From positions 12,662 through 24,811 of the forward strand of contig PBCV01000030.1 of the NCBI GenBank assembly GCA_002717915.1: DNA of 12,150 nt. The letters are read 5' to 3'. Below the pieces are notes generated by a model that did not search any database, was not told the DNA's origin, and saw only the letters and a program-made list of their open reading frames with translations. The first letter of the stretch is position 1. The number at the start of each line of letters is the position of its first letter. The position numbers were made by a program, and so were the translations under genes. The stretch comes from Fidelibacterota bacterium. GTDB lineage: Bacteria > Fidelibacterota > Marinisomatia > Marinisomatales > UBA1611. Of the stretch, positions 1 through 7,397 are shown piece after piece.

Positions 1-593
1 AATAACTGATCCGGTCTGACTTTTTTCGTTAATGATAATCCAGAAGCAGATGAATTCACTATGGCAAATCCGCGAAACGGGCTTCCAAGTGCTAATACAA
101 TCTCCTGGTCTCCATCTGAATCCTGATCTAACAATTGAAAATTATTGCATCTTAACGAACGGTTCTCTTTTCCCACATCCAGGGTAGCAGAAGGAATCTC
201 TGAAAAATGGGTACCGTCCCAAGCATAGGTAGCTACAAAAACATGGGGGGTTGCATTATCGCCAAATCTTGACAGGTTCATAACTAAAATAAGTTCAGGG
301 GAGCCATCACCATCCATATCCCCGATTTTAGCATCTACAAATTCACCTGTCAGTGCAATGGGCGGGGTGAACTCCCAAATCAGGGTCTGGTATCCATCTG
401 CATCAATTTCGTAATAGCGTACTGCAGTTGGAAACACATCCTGATTCGGATCCAGTTCCAGGGCAATAAACTCCAGTAATTGATCACCATCCAAATCATA
501 CGTGCCATTCATATGTGCGATTTTTTGTCCAAATCCGACCGCCACAGAAAACATTAAGAGAACGATCTTATATAGGATGGGAGAATGTTTCAT
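1..593 (-). CDS. Secreted FG-GAP/VCBS-like repeat protein, 3' end missing
   Basis: The reading frame is open from an ATG at 593-591 to the left edge, giving 197 codons with no stop, so the C-terminus lies outside the window. Residues 1-22 form a signal peptide (basic start, hydrophobic core, ending VGFG before Gln23), so export is expected. The mature part carries several Asp-rich loops of the kind that bind calcium in FG-GAP/VCBS beta-propeller repeats: DLDGDQ at 33-38, EIDADG at 62-67, DMDGDG at 92-97 and DQDSDGD at 156-162, each followed by a hydrophobic strand such as ELILVM. A modest AGGG ribosome site (601-604) lies 7 bases before the start. The gene follows the next upstream minus-strand gene by only 16 bases, so co-transcription is likely. 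Its first ~180 residues resemble the N-terminus of that neighbour. Specific function is unknown; a surface or periplasmic structural or adhesive role is inference. Confidence 0.75.
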   Translation of the reverse strand, partial: MKHSPILYKIVLLMFSVAVGFGQKIAHMNGTYDLDGDQLLEFIALELDPNQDVFPTAVRYYEIDADGYQTLIWEFTPPIALTGEFVDAKIGDMDGDGSPELILVMNLSRFGDNATPHVFVATYAWDGTHFSEIPSATLDVGKENRSLRCNNFQLLDQDSDGDQEIVLALGSPFRGFAIVNSSASGLSLTKKVRPDQL

Positions 594-609
594 CGCATAG
601 CCCTGGTGA

Positions 610-3150
610 CTAATGATCATCTTTTCCTTGACCTTCTTCAGTATCGGGTTCTTCTATATCAGGTTCAGGCTGGGCTTCCTCTGGAGCTGATGGAGTTTTC
701 TCTTCCGCAGGTTGGATAGGTTCTTTCGCCTGTTCTAATTTCAAAGAATCAGAAGTGGATGGTATTTCAGGTTCCTTTTTCTCAACCTCTGGAACAGAAG
801 GAGTTAACTCATCATCCTGTGTTTCTGGTGTTTCCAAGGGCAGGTCAGATTTTATTTCTACAGTTTCATCATTTTTCTCAGGAACGTTGCTTTGCTTAGG
901 CTCCACGGGGATTTCGGGTTCGGTCTGGTCAGGCTGGGCATCGGGCAAACGGGGTTCCCGGGTTATTTTAGGCAATTTCCCGCTGGGTCCAAATAAAGGT
1001 TCTTCCAGCGATGCGCCTTGAAGAAGTTTTATTTTCAATTCTTCAGGAAATAATTCCTGGATCAAGCGGGAAAACATAACCGCCGGTTCAACCGTACCAA
1101 CTAAATCAAATTCTGTTGTAACCTTTTTTGAGCCATTGGCCCGAACCACGACTTCCCCGCGCACAGCCTGTAATGTCCCCTCATCCATAAATACCGCTAA
1201 AGACTGGGACGGACTCGATGGGGTTGTGGATGATAGGTAGATCCCCTGATAGGTAGAATCTTCTGCGCCATGGAAACTGAAACGTATCAGTTTATCTGTA
1301 AAATCCATATCCAGTGATGTTGGGAATCCTTCAAAGAAATAATCAGGGAATTCGAACAATTTTGGATCAAATGCTTCCGGTTGATACGACTGGGATAATG
1401 AATCATCTGTGGGCGATATGGACATAAAAACCACATTGGTCTGCATATCATGAACCATGGTTAATGTAGTAATACTATCCAATCGGGCATCTCTCAGGGA
1501 ATAGGCAAAATCAAACGTTTCACCCCGTTTAAGATTTGCCAGATTCGCCGATATCCCATGCTGAAAGTGCGTGGCTTCACCCATAGGCGGGACCTGATTA
1601 ACTGCCACGCCAAATGGAGCTTCTCCATCAAAGATATAACGGTCTCGTGTATCAGATGCCGGGGTCATGGCCAATACATAATATAAATCAATTTCATTCT
1701 CTGACTGCATATCGAGCACCGTATCTTCATCAACGATCTTCGGAATTAAAGCTTCTTGAACTTCTGTTGTAAAGGTTGTAATGCCTGTGTCTTTTTCCGG
1801 GATGGGCGATACTGCAGAAACAGAATCTGTGGGTTCTGGGATATATTCACCAAGATTCAATTGGGTAAATCCTGCTTCATCGGCCCAGTTCACACTTTCC
1901 ATATCTGCATTCCTCTTCGGAACAGCAACTTTTTCTTCTTCAGTTTTGGGTTCTTTTGTTTCATCTTTGACACTGGCCAAGAAATCCCCCAGCGTAGGAC
2001 TCAATAAACTGTAATCTTTTTTCTGCCCACTTTCTGAATCTTTTATGCCATATACTTCATCTTGTCCGGCTGGTATACTGGTTACGTCCTGATCATAGCT
2101 CATGGGAATTGAATTGAGTGTAGCAGATTCTTCCGATAAGGGGGAAGGGGGAGGGCGGAGGGACCCTTTCTCAAGCCTTGATGGAAGATAATCAGCTATA
2201 AATGGCTGTGCTTCATAAATATCTGCATCCAGTCTATTTTGTAAAATCGTTGCTAAATCACCATCATCCGCCATTGGGAAAGCTCCCTGGCCTGAAAGAC
2301 TCGTGGTGGATAAAATAGCATTTTCTTCCGTGAGACTTAACAGAAAAACATCGTCAGATCCAAAGGGAACCAGCAAACCGTTTTTGCTGGAATGTTTTGA
2401 TCTGTACGGCTGGATATCAGCGCCTAGGAGATACCTAGCTTCATCTAACATCATTAGATCGGAATGAATCAGGCTAAAATTCTGGCCAATATCAAAAATT
2501 GCTGTCTTGAGCTTATTTTCTTCAGGGGATACAATGGCCATATAATGTCCGCCGCCGCTGGTAAAACCGCCTATATATACTACTCCGTGACCATTGTTAA
2601 TAATAGGGGCGGAAAGCCTTTGAGTATTTATTAAGGAAACGGTGCCATCAGAGATATCAAGATCAAATATCATTCCAAACCGAACCGGGGCACCAAAGGC
2701 TACCGCTAATTGGGGTGATTCCCCGGGAACAAGTGCAAGATTGGATGGACGTATGGTAGTGAATTCAAGTGGGGAATCTGTAAATATAAGAGGTTCATTT
2801 AAAAATCCGGTCGCAGTGCCGGGAAAAACATAAAGCCATGCTTGATCGCCTATGGACGCAAAAAGATCAGGAATAGCTATTATTTCATTATATCCATCAG
2901 CATCTATGTCCGCAATTTCAACATCTGCAAATTTTCCACCGTTTGGCAACGTAAACGACCATAGGGTGTCAATTGTCGTCGATGTGGTAACCTCGACCCA
3001 GATTGCCGAGGACGTACGGGTATTCAGGACCAGTGTTTCCACTTTGCCATCTTCATCCAGATCATAGGATCCGTGAATATGGAATGTCCCCCTGCCTGTG
3101 AGACCAGACAGAAGCAGGACTCCAAGAAATATTTCTTTTAGGAAGCGCAT
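610..3150 (-). CDS. Large secreted protein: FG-GAP-like N-terminus and acidic Pro/Glu tail
   Basis: This is an 846-residue protein if started at the ATG at 3150-3148. I prefer that start to the ATG at 3180 because CAAAGGAG lies just upstream of it (3156-3163) and the shorter form opens with a clean signal peptide (MRFLKEIFLGVLLLSG). Asp-rich calcium-loop motifs DLDEDG (30-35) and DIDADG (81-86) sit in a beta-strand context like the next gene downstream. The middle (about 340-470) is polar and low in complexity, including a PPPSP stretch encoded by a G/C-rich tract. Residues about 490-720 look folded and beta-rich but match no family I know. Residues about 724-846 are a Pro/Glu/Asp/Lys tail, probably disordered. 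It has its own likely promoter (3260-3288) and is followed after 16 bases by its paralogue. An exported, calcium-stabilised envelope or surface protein is inferred; the exact role is unknown. Confidence 0.75.
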   Translation of the reverse strand: MRFLKEIFLGVLLLSGLTGRGTFHIHGSYDLDEDGKVETLVLNTRTSSAIWVEVTTSTTIDTLWSFTLPNGGKFADVEIADIDADGYNEIIAIPDLFASIGDQAWLYVFPGTATGFLNEPLIFTDSPLEFTTIRPSNLALVPGESPQLAVAFGAPVRFGMIFDLDISDGTVSLINTQRLSAPIINNGHGVVYIGGFTSGGGHYMAIVSPEENKLKTAIFDIGQNFSLIHSDLMMLDEARYLLGADIQPYRSKHSSKNGLLVPFGSDDVFLLSLTEENAILSTTSLSGQGAFPMADDGDLATILQNRLDADIYEAQPFIADYLPSRLEKGSLRPPPSPLSEESATLNSIPMSYDQDVTSIPAGQDEVYGIKDSESGQKKDYSLLSPTLGDFLASVKDETKEPKTEEEKVAVPKRNADMESVNWADEAGFTQLNLGEYIPEPTDSVSAVSPIPEKDTGITTFTTEVQEALIPKIVDEDTVLDMQSENEIDLYYVLAMTPASDTRDRYIFDGEAPFGVAVNQVPPMGEATHFQHGISANLANLKRGETFDFAYSLRDARLDSITTLTMVHDMQTNVVFMSISPTDDSLSQSYQPEAFDPKLFEFPDYFFEGFPTSLDMDFTDKLIRFSFHGAEDSTYQGIYLSSTTPSSPSQSLAVFMDEGTLQAVRGEVVVRANGSKKVTTEFDLVGTVEPAVMFSRLIQELFPEELKIKLLQGASLEEPLFGPSGKLPKITREPRLPDAQPDQTEPEIPVEPKQSNVPEKNDETVEIKSDLPLETPETQDDELTPSVPEVEKKEPEIPSTSDSLKLEQAKEPIQPAEEKTPSAPEEAQPEPDIEEPDTEEGQGKDDH

Positions 3151-3153
3151 TTC

Positions 3154-3163
3154 AGCTCCTTTG
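3154..3163 (-). promoter_or_regulatory. Ribosome binding site that fixes the start at 3150
   Basis: On the minus strand the sequence CAAAGGAGCT ends 3 bases before the ATG at 3150-3148, with the AAGGAG core about 5 bases upstream. The alternative in-frame ATG at 3180 has no comparable site and would put ten polar residues in front of the signal peptide. Confidence 0.75.
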
Positions 3164-3256
3164 AACGTACTTAACCTCATGGTCTAAACCAAAATTGGAT
3201 ATAGCTATTCGGGAGGCAAATCACGTTTTGATCTCCCTTACCTCGTTTACTCTTCG

Positions 3257-3284
3257 AAAAATATAGGATAATGCTACTATTTTT
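3257..3284. repeat. AT-rich imperfect inverted repeat across the minus-strand promoter
   Basis: AAAAATATAG at 3257-3266 pairs with CTACTATTTTT at 3274-3284 over ten base pairs with one bulged C, around a 7-base loop. The stem is almost all A-T. Because the flanking genes diverge, a terminator is not expected at this spot. It overlaps the predicted -10 and spacer of the minus-strand promoter, so an operator is possible. Chance occurrence in AT-rich DNA is also possible. Confidence 0.3.
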
Positions 3285-3288
3285 ACAA
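3260..3288 (-). promoter_or_regulatory. Probable sigma70-type promoter for the 610-3150 gene
   Basis: Read on the minus strand, TTGTAA (3288-3283, 4 of 6 matches to the -35 consensus) and TATATT (3265-3260, 5 of 6 to the -10) are separated by exactly 17 bases. Transcription would begin near 3253, leaving about a 100-base leader before the ATG at 3150. An imperfect AT-rich inverted repeat (3257-3284) covers the -10 box and spacer, so a repressor could act here; that part is speculation. Some FCB bacteria use other promoter consensuses, which lowers confidence. Confidence 0.45.
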
Positions 3289-3352
3289 GAAAAAGCCCCC
3301 ATACGTCTTTTTAACCAAATTTTTAAATTTTCAGCTATATTTTCTTTCTAAA

Positions 3353-3381
3353 TTGGACCATGAATCTTAATTTGATACATT
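3353..3381 (+). promoter_or_regulatory. Weak candidate promoter for the 3407 gene
   Basis: TTGGAC (3353-3358, only TTG matches well) is followed after 17 bases by TACATT (3376-3381, 4 of 6), which is preceded by TG at 3373-3374 as in an extended -10 element. Transcription would start near 3388. A GGAG sequence at 3391-3394 lies 12 bases before the ATG at 3407, which is rather far for a ribosome site. The rest of the 3182-3406 gap is AT-rich with no gene seen. Confidence 0.3.
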
Positions 3382-3406
3382 CTACCATGCGGAGAACCCC
3401 ATTAAC

Positions 3407-4267
3407 ATGAAAAACATTATTTTATTTTCAGCACTGAATTTATCTATATTGTTTGGACAATTCAGTTATCCTGCTGAAGATTTTCTCGGTGGTGGTATTG
3501 GCTACAGCCCCATGTACATCAAGCTTGATTCAATACCCGGGGCATCATACCTCACAAATCTTGGATTAAACCCAGAGGAATTTGATGATCCATTTGTAAT
3601 TCATGGAGGTGAAGGATTTGCCCATGTTACAGGTCGCTGGCGCATTGGAGGTTATGCCGGTATGGGTGCCACCACCATCAGCACGATACCGGAGATTATT
3701 GTGTTCAGCGATACAGATGATGATGATACTTTGGATGTCGGTGAACCTTTCAAACCCTATACTGAAGACTTTAATCCTTCTATAAAAGCAAAATTTTCAT
3801 TTCTTTTAGGTGCAGCATCGGTTGAGTATGTCATGCCCCTATTGCAGGATCTGGAATTATCTGCCGGTGCGCTCATGGGTCTTGGCCGAGTAAGTATGGC
3901 CCTAGACCAGCAAAGTGGCAACCCCCGCTGGAACAAAGTTTTTACAAATGTATACGGGACAATGGATAGCACCGGTACTTTATACTACGGTGTAGATGCG
4001 GCAGACTACGATGATCCCAAAATTCTACCTGGAATGGTACCAGGCCTGTTGCGTGATGTGAGCGCAGCCTTTTTTAATTTCCAGCCCTATGTTGCTGTTA
4101 AATGGCAGTTTTTAGAACGGCTTGGACTACGAATCAGTGTTGGGTTTAATAAAGGGACTGTCAATGCAGGCAGTTGGAAATTGAATGGCAGAACCACCAT
4201 TGATGACTCCCCTACATCTGCACTTTCGGGTGTGTCGTTTCGGACAATGCTCTATATCGGTCTATAA
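3407..4267 (+). CDS. Putative outer-membrane beta-barrel protein, unknown function
   Basis: This 286-residue protein begins with a signal peptide (about residues 1-17, core IILFSALNLSILFG, then Gln18), so it should leave the cytoplasm. The mature part has alternating hydrophobic/polar strands rich in Gly and aromatics (GGGIGYSPMYIKL at 28-40, the Gly-rich run at 80-90, YVAVKWQF at 228-235, LRISVGF at 241-247) and ends in a strand, FRTMLYIGL, typical of barrel termini though with Leu rather than Phe last. Residues 102-113 (DTDDDDTLDVGE) resemble a calcium-binding loop and probably sit in a surface loop. It lies 14 bases before the protease gene, so the two are probably co-transcribed. I recognise no named family. 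Similar small barrel-like proteins are common in FCB genomes. Outer-membrane location is inferred from sequence character only. Confidence 0.65.
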   Translation: MKNIILFSALNLSILFGQFSYPAEDFLGGGIGYSPMYIKLDSIPGASYLTNLGLNPEEFDDPFVIHGGEGFAHVTGRWRIGGYAGMGATTISTIPEIIVFSDTDDDDTLDVGEPFKPYTEDFNPSIKAKFSFLLGAASVEYVMPLLQDLELSAGALMGLGRVSMALDQQSGNPRWNKVFTNVYGTMDSTGTLYYGVDAADYDDPKILPGMVPGLLRDVSAAFFNFQPYVAVKWQFLERLGLRISVGFNKGTVNAGSWKLNGRTTIDDSPTSALSGVSFRTMLYIGL

Positions 4268-4281
4268 CTCTATAACAAATC

Positions 4282-5895
4282 ATGTTTAATAAATTTCGCC
4301 AGATATGGCCCTTGGCTTTATCGGCCACGCTAGGCTTTTTACTTGCGACTGTTCTGTTCGTTCCTAGGGTATACTCCAGCAATCAAAATGTTTATCGAGT
4401 ATTAAGGGAAAAAATCAATGTTCTTCAACAGATAATTTCATATGTAAATCATTTTTACTTCGATACTGTGGATATGGATAAAGTTATGGATGGTGCATTT
4501 CATGGTTTGATGGAAGAATTAGACCCCCATTCCAATTATATTCCTGCTAAAGAACAGGAAAATATCAACGAACTATTCAAGGGTAAATTCCAGGGGATCG
4601 GCATCGAATTCGATATTTTAGAAGGTTTTATTACAGTGATTTCGCCGGTTCCTGACAGCCCTTCTGATATTGTTGGGCTTATGCCCGGTGACAAGATCAT
4701 TGCCATTAATGGCGAAGATGCATATAAAATCACCAAGGATCAGGTCTTTAAGAAACTAAGGGGTAGAAAAGGAACCAAGGTTGTGGTTACCATCAGTCGC
4801 ATCGGAACTTCAAAACCATTCGATGTAACAATCATTCGGGACAACATCCCGATTTACAGCGTTGGTGCCGCAACCATGCTGGATGATAAAACAGGGTATA
4901 TCTTCCTGAGGCGGTTTTCAGCCACAACAGAAAAAGAAGTGGCTGCAGCATTAGATACACTATTAGCGAAAGGTATGGAACGGTTGTTATTTGACTTGCG
5001 CGGAAACAGTGGTGGATTTTTAGAACAGGCTGCTGCTATATCAGATCAATTTATTACCACAGCAGATACACTAGTCTATACCAGGGGGAAAATCAAAGAA
5101 TCCAATCAGGTGTTTATTGGCAGTTCTAAAAAAGGGTATAATAATTTCTCCCTGATTATTATGATAAACCGAGGATCGGCCAGTGCGGCTGAGATTGTGT
5201 CCGGGGCGGTCCAGGATCTGGACCGTGGATTGGTTGTAGGGGAAACAAGTTTCGGCAAAGGACTTGTACAGCGTCAATTACCCCTAGACTCCGGGGCCGC
5301 TGTGCGTGTTACGATCGCTCGGTACTACACCCCATCGGGGCGACTAATCCAGCGTCCCTACGAAGATGGTAATGACCTAGCGTATTACCGGGAACTCTAT
5401 GAGAAGGATCGGGAAGCAAAGATTGATAGTCTCAAGGAATTGAGACCAAAATATCAGACAAAATCGGGTCGGACTGTCTATGGCGGCGGCGGGATAACCC
5501 CGGATATTTATATTCCTTTTAAGAGCACAATTAATTCAGAAACGGGTAAGGTCCTAAGAAATCCGAAGCGCCCTATTTTTAATTTTGCGTCCGAATACGC
5601 CTCAACCCATCAGAACGAATTTAGTTCATTCTCCGATTTCAGGGATACATGGACAGTCTCTAGTTCTTTATTTGATAGTTTTATAACTCACCTGGAGAAA
5701 GACTCCATTGATGTAATTCAAGATTCAATACGGGTGAATGCTGGCTTCATCCATAACAGAATCAAGAGCGAGTTAGCGGGCTCTTTGTGGGGTAAAGACG
5801 AAGGTGCAAATATTCGTCTTCTTTTAGATAACCAGGTAATTGAAGCTTTAAAACACTTTAATGAAGCAGATGCATTTATAGAATCATTAAATTAA
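4282..5895 (+). CDS. ctpA: C-terminal processing protease, S41 family, PDZ domain
   Basis: This is a 537-residue serine protease of the CtpA/Prc family, which trims or degrades envelope proteins from their C-termini in the periplasm. An N-terminal hydrophobic segment (about 9-27) is a membrane anchor or uncleaved signal. The usual DPHSNYIP motif follows at 81-88, then a PDZ domain at about 104-175 starting FQGIGIEF, which binds substrate C-termini. The S41 catalytic core covers about 195-360. By alignment from memory with E. coli Prc, the nucleophile is Ser301 in GSASAAEI and the general base is Lys326 in SFGKGLVQ, 25 residues apart as in Prc. The GNSGG at 241-245 is also typical. About 375-537 is a family-variable C-terminal region. 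No clear ribosome site precedes the ATG, and it starts 14 bases after the previous stop, suggesting coupling. The substrate is unknown. Confidence 0.93.
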   Translation: MFNKFRQIWPLALSATLGFLLATVLFVPRVYSSNQNVYRVLREKINVLQQIISYVNHFYFDTVDMDKVMDGAFHGLMEELDPHSNYIPAKEQENINELFKGKFQGIGIEFDILEGFITVISPVPDSPSDIVGLMPGDKIIAINGEDAYKITKDQVFKKLRGRKGTKVVVTISRIGTSKPFDVTIIRDNIPIYSVGAATMLDDKTGYIFLRRFSATTEKEVAAALDTLLAKGMERLLFDLRGNSGGFLEQAAAISDQFITTADTLVYTRGKIKESNQVFIGSSKKGYNNFSLIIMINRGSASAAEIVSGAVQDLDRGLVVGETSFGKGLVQRQLPLDSGAAVRVTIARYYTPSGRLIQRPYEDGNDLAYYRELYEKDREAKIDSLKELRPKYQTKSGRTVYGGGGITPDIYIPFKSTINSETGKVLRNPKRPIFNFASEYASTHQNEFSSFSDFRDTWTVSSSLFDSFITHLEKDSIDVIQDSIRVNAGFIHNRIKSELAGSLWGKDEGANIRLLLDNQVIEALKHFNEADAFIESLN

Positions 5896-5958
5896 ATTTG
5901 GTGCCTTTTAAATAAACTTTTTAATTCTTATTAATTAGATCATAAACGGAGTTATATA
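5896..5958. other. AT-rich gap between the protease and exbB
   Basis: These 63 bases contain no gene. A good ribosome site, GGAG at 5948-5951, lies 7 bases before the exbB ATG and supports that start over the in-frame ATG at 5992. No GC-rich hairpin followed by a T tract is visible, so I cannot place a terminator. The region is AT-rich enough to hold a promoter, but no convincing -35/-10 pair stands out. The exb-tonB genes may be read through from upstream. Confidence 0.5.
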
Positions 5959-6573
5959 ATGGTCCATTATTTCTTAGAAGGGGGCTCTTTCATGTGGCCG
6001 ATCCTTATTTCACTCATTTTTGGCCTTGCGTTTGTAATTGAGCGAGCCTATTCACTGATGATGTCTGCCGTTGATTCCCAGACATTTTTTGATGAGATCA
6101 GTCAATCCATCAATGAAAACGGCCCTGAGGCAGCTGCACAGGTCTGTGAAGAAACAGGCGGACCTGTAGCGGCAATCTTCCATGCAGGATTAACCAAGAT
6201 GCACCGCGGATTAAATGAAGTGGAAAAAGCAATCCAGAATGCCGGAGCCATTGAAATGGCCTTTTTGGAAAAGAATATGATTTGGCTCAACGCAGTCATT
6301 ACCATCGCCCCCATGCTGGGCTTTACGGGTACTGTCGTTGGTATGATTGCCGCCTTTGACGCAATCAAAGCTGCTAATGATATTTCCCCTGCCGTTGTTG
6401 CAGGGGGTATTTCGCAAGCGCTCTTGACAACTGCGTTTGGGCTAATTGTGGCAATGATTATTCAGACGTTTCAAAATGTTTTCGTATCCCGCATTGATAA
6501 GCTTGTTCTGGACATGGAAGAACAGTCTGTGAAAATCATGGATCATTTATACGATCAAGAAGCTAAAAAATAA
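5959..6573 (+). CDS. exbB: ExbB/TolQ/MotA-family proton channel subunit
   Basis: This 204-residue inner-membrane protein belongs to the ExbB/TolQ family, which forms a pentameric channel around ExbD and uses the proton gradient to energise TonB. Three membrane segments match the family: about 11-30 (MWPILISLIFGLAFVIERA), 106-134, which contains the signature PMLGFTGTVVGMIAAF (118-133), and 147-175. A cytoplasmic loop lies between the first two. The length is slightly below E. coli ExbB (244). It is the first of four tightly packed genes ending in tonB, which favours ExbB over TolQ: no TolA, TolB or Pal genes are nearby. The flagellar MotA alternative is unlikely because the partners are ExbD and TonB. 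Confidence 0.92.
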   Translation: MVHYFLEGGSFMWPILISLIFGLAFVIERAYSLMMSAVDSQTFFDEISQSINENGPEAAAQVCEETGGPVAAIFHAGLTKMHRGLNEVEKAIQNAGAIEMAFLEKNMIWLNAVITIAPMLGFTGTVVGMIAAFDAIKAANDISPAVVAGGISQALLTTAFGLIVAMIIQTFQNVFVSRIDKLVLDMEEQSVKIMDHLYDQEAKK

Positions 6574-6588
6574 ACCGCGCATCGCTGC

Positions 6589-6987
6589 ATGGCAAAAAAA
6601 CGTAGATTCAAAGGCGGGGAAATCCCCACCTCTTCTATGGCAGACATTGCCTTCCTGCTTTTAATCTTTTTTCTGGTTACAACCACAATCGACACGGACA
6701 AAGGGCTCGGAATTGTGCTTCCCCCACCCGGCGACATGGAAATCGAAATCCGAAAAGAAAACATCCTGAATTGCCTGATCAACTCCCAGGGGAAGGTATT
6801 GCTGGATGATGAACCTACAAATGTAGAACAAATCCATCGAATCGTGGGGGAAAGACTCAGGGCAAATGATAAATTAGTGGTCTCGGTAAAAGCCCATCCG
6901 AAAACAGCCTACAAAGATTATGTAAGGGTAATTGATCAATTAAAAATGGCAGATGCAAAACGAATATCCATCGCCAACAGCAACTGA
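6589..6987 (+). CDS. exbD: ExbD/TolR-family protein, first copy
   Basis: This 132-residue protein has the ExbD plan: a short basic cytoplasmic N-terminus, one membrane helix (about 18-34) and a periplasmic domain. Asp19 in SMADIAFLLLIFF is the conserved membrane aspartate that carries protons through the ExbB channel. The N-terminal GEIPTSSMADI pattern is typical of the family. The PPPGD at 45-49 just after the helix is a linker feature. The start lies 15 bases after exbB and I see no clear ribosome site in that gap, so translation may depend on exbB. The stop overlaps the start of the second exbD by one base (TGATG). Confidence 0.9.
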   Translation: MAKKRRFKGGEIPTSSMADIAFLLLIFFLVTTTIDTDKGLGIVLPPPGDMEIEIRKENILNCLINSQGKVLLDDEPTNVEQIHRIVGERLRANDKLVVSVKAHPKTAYKDYVRVIDQLKMADAKRISIANSN

Positions 6988-7397
6988 TGAATTTTTCCCG
7001 AAAAACAAAAATATCCAGTGATATACCAACAGCTTCAATGCCGGATATTATCTTTATGCTACTGGTCTTTTTCATGGTTACGACTGTCTTAAAAGAATAT
7101 TCTGGATTGCCCGTAAATCTGCCCAAAGCAAAACGGATCGAAAAACTTAAATCAAAGCGTCATACTGTACAGGTATGGGTGTCTAAGGAAGGATTGATTT
7201 CTATTGATGACCGTCTTATGGGTGTAGATGATGTGTCTTTGGTCATGTATGGTAAGCGGGTTGCTGACCCCCTGATTGTTGTGTCGCTAAAGGGCGATGA
7301 AGAAGCTGAAATGGGTCTTGTTTCTGATATACATGAAAATCTTCGTGAGGTGGAAGCTCTTAAATTGAATTATTCTACCAAGACCTTAGTCGATTAA
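6987..7397 (+). CDS. exbD: ExbD/TolR-family protein, second copy
   Basis: This second 136-residue ExbD paralogue has one membrane helix at about 19-36 and the essential proton-carrying Asp20 in SMPDIIFMLLVFF. Residues 40-136 form the periplasmic domain. It is clearly diverged from the first copy in the periplasmic part but keeps the DIPTASMPD start pattern, so both probably share the ExbB channel, perhaps as a mixed ExbD dimer (inference). It begins with a one-base overlap with the previous stop (TGATG at 6985-6989) and ends with another onto tonB (TAATG at 7395-7399). This arrangement suggests translational coupling of all three genes. Paired ExbD genes beside ExbB and TonB are common in FCB bacteria. 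Confidence 0.9.
   Translation: MNFSRKTKISSDIPTASMPDIIFMLLVFFMVTTVLKEYSGLPVNLPKAKRIEKLKSKRHTVQVWVSKEGLISIDDRLMGVDDVSLVMYGKRVADPLIVVSLKGDEEAEMGLVSDIHENLREVEALKLNYSTKTLVD

Noticed and set aside
755..1021. Plus-strand open frame opposite the acidic tail of the large secreted protein
   Set aside because: It is Ser/Gly-rich with no ribosome site and mirrors the Pro/Glu codons of the real gene.
1756..2014. Two overlapping plus-strand open frames
   Set aside because: Both are antisense shadows of the low-complexity middle of the minus-strand gene, with odd Phe/Cys-rich composition.
3151..3180. Upstream in-frame ATG at 3180 for the large secreted protein
   Set aside because: It lacks a ribosome site and would add a polar stretch before the signal peptide; the ATG at 3150 has a strong site.
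3295..3314. AAAAAG...CTTTTT pairing as a terminator
   Set aside because: Only weak A-T pairs and no GC stem, and it lies between divergent genes where no transcript should end.
3710..3745. DTDDDDTLDVGE loop as a true EF-hand or dockerin repeat
   Set aside because: There is a single copy with no flanking helices; more likely an acidic surface loop of a barrel.
5896..5958. Terminator after the protease gene
   Set aside because: T-rich sequence is present but no GC-rich stem precedes it.
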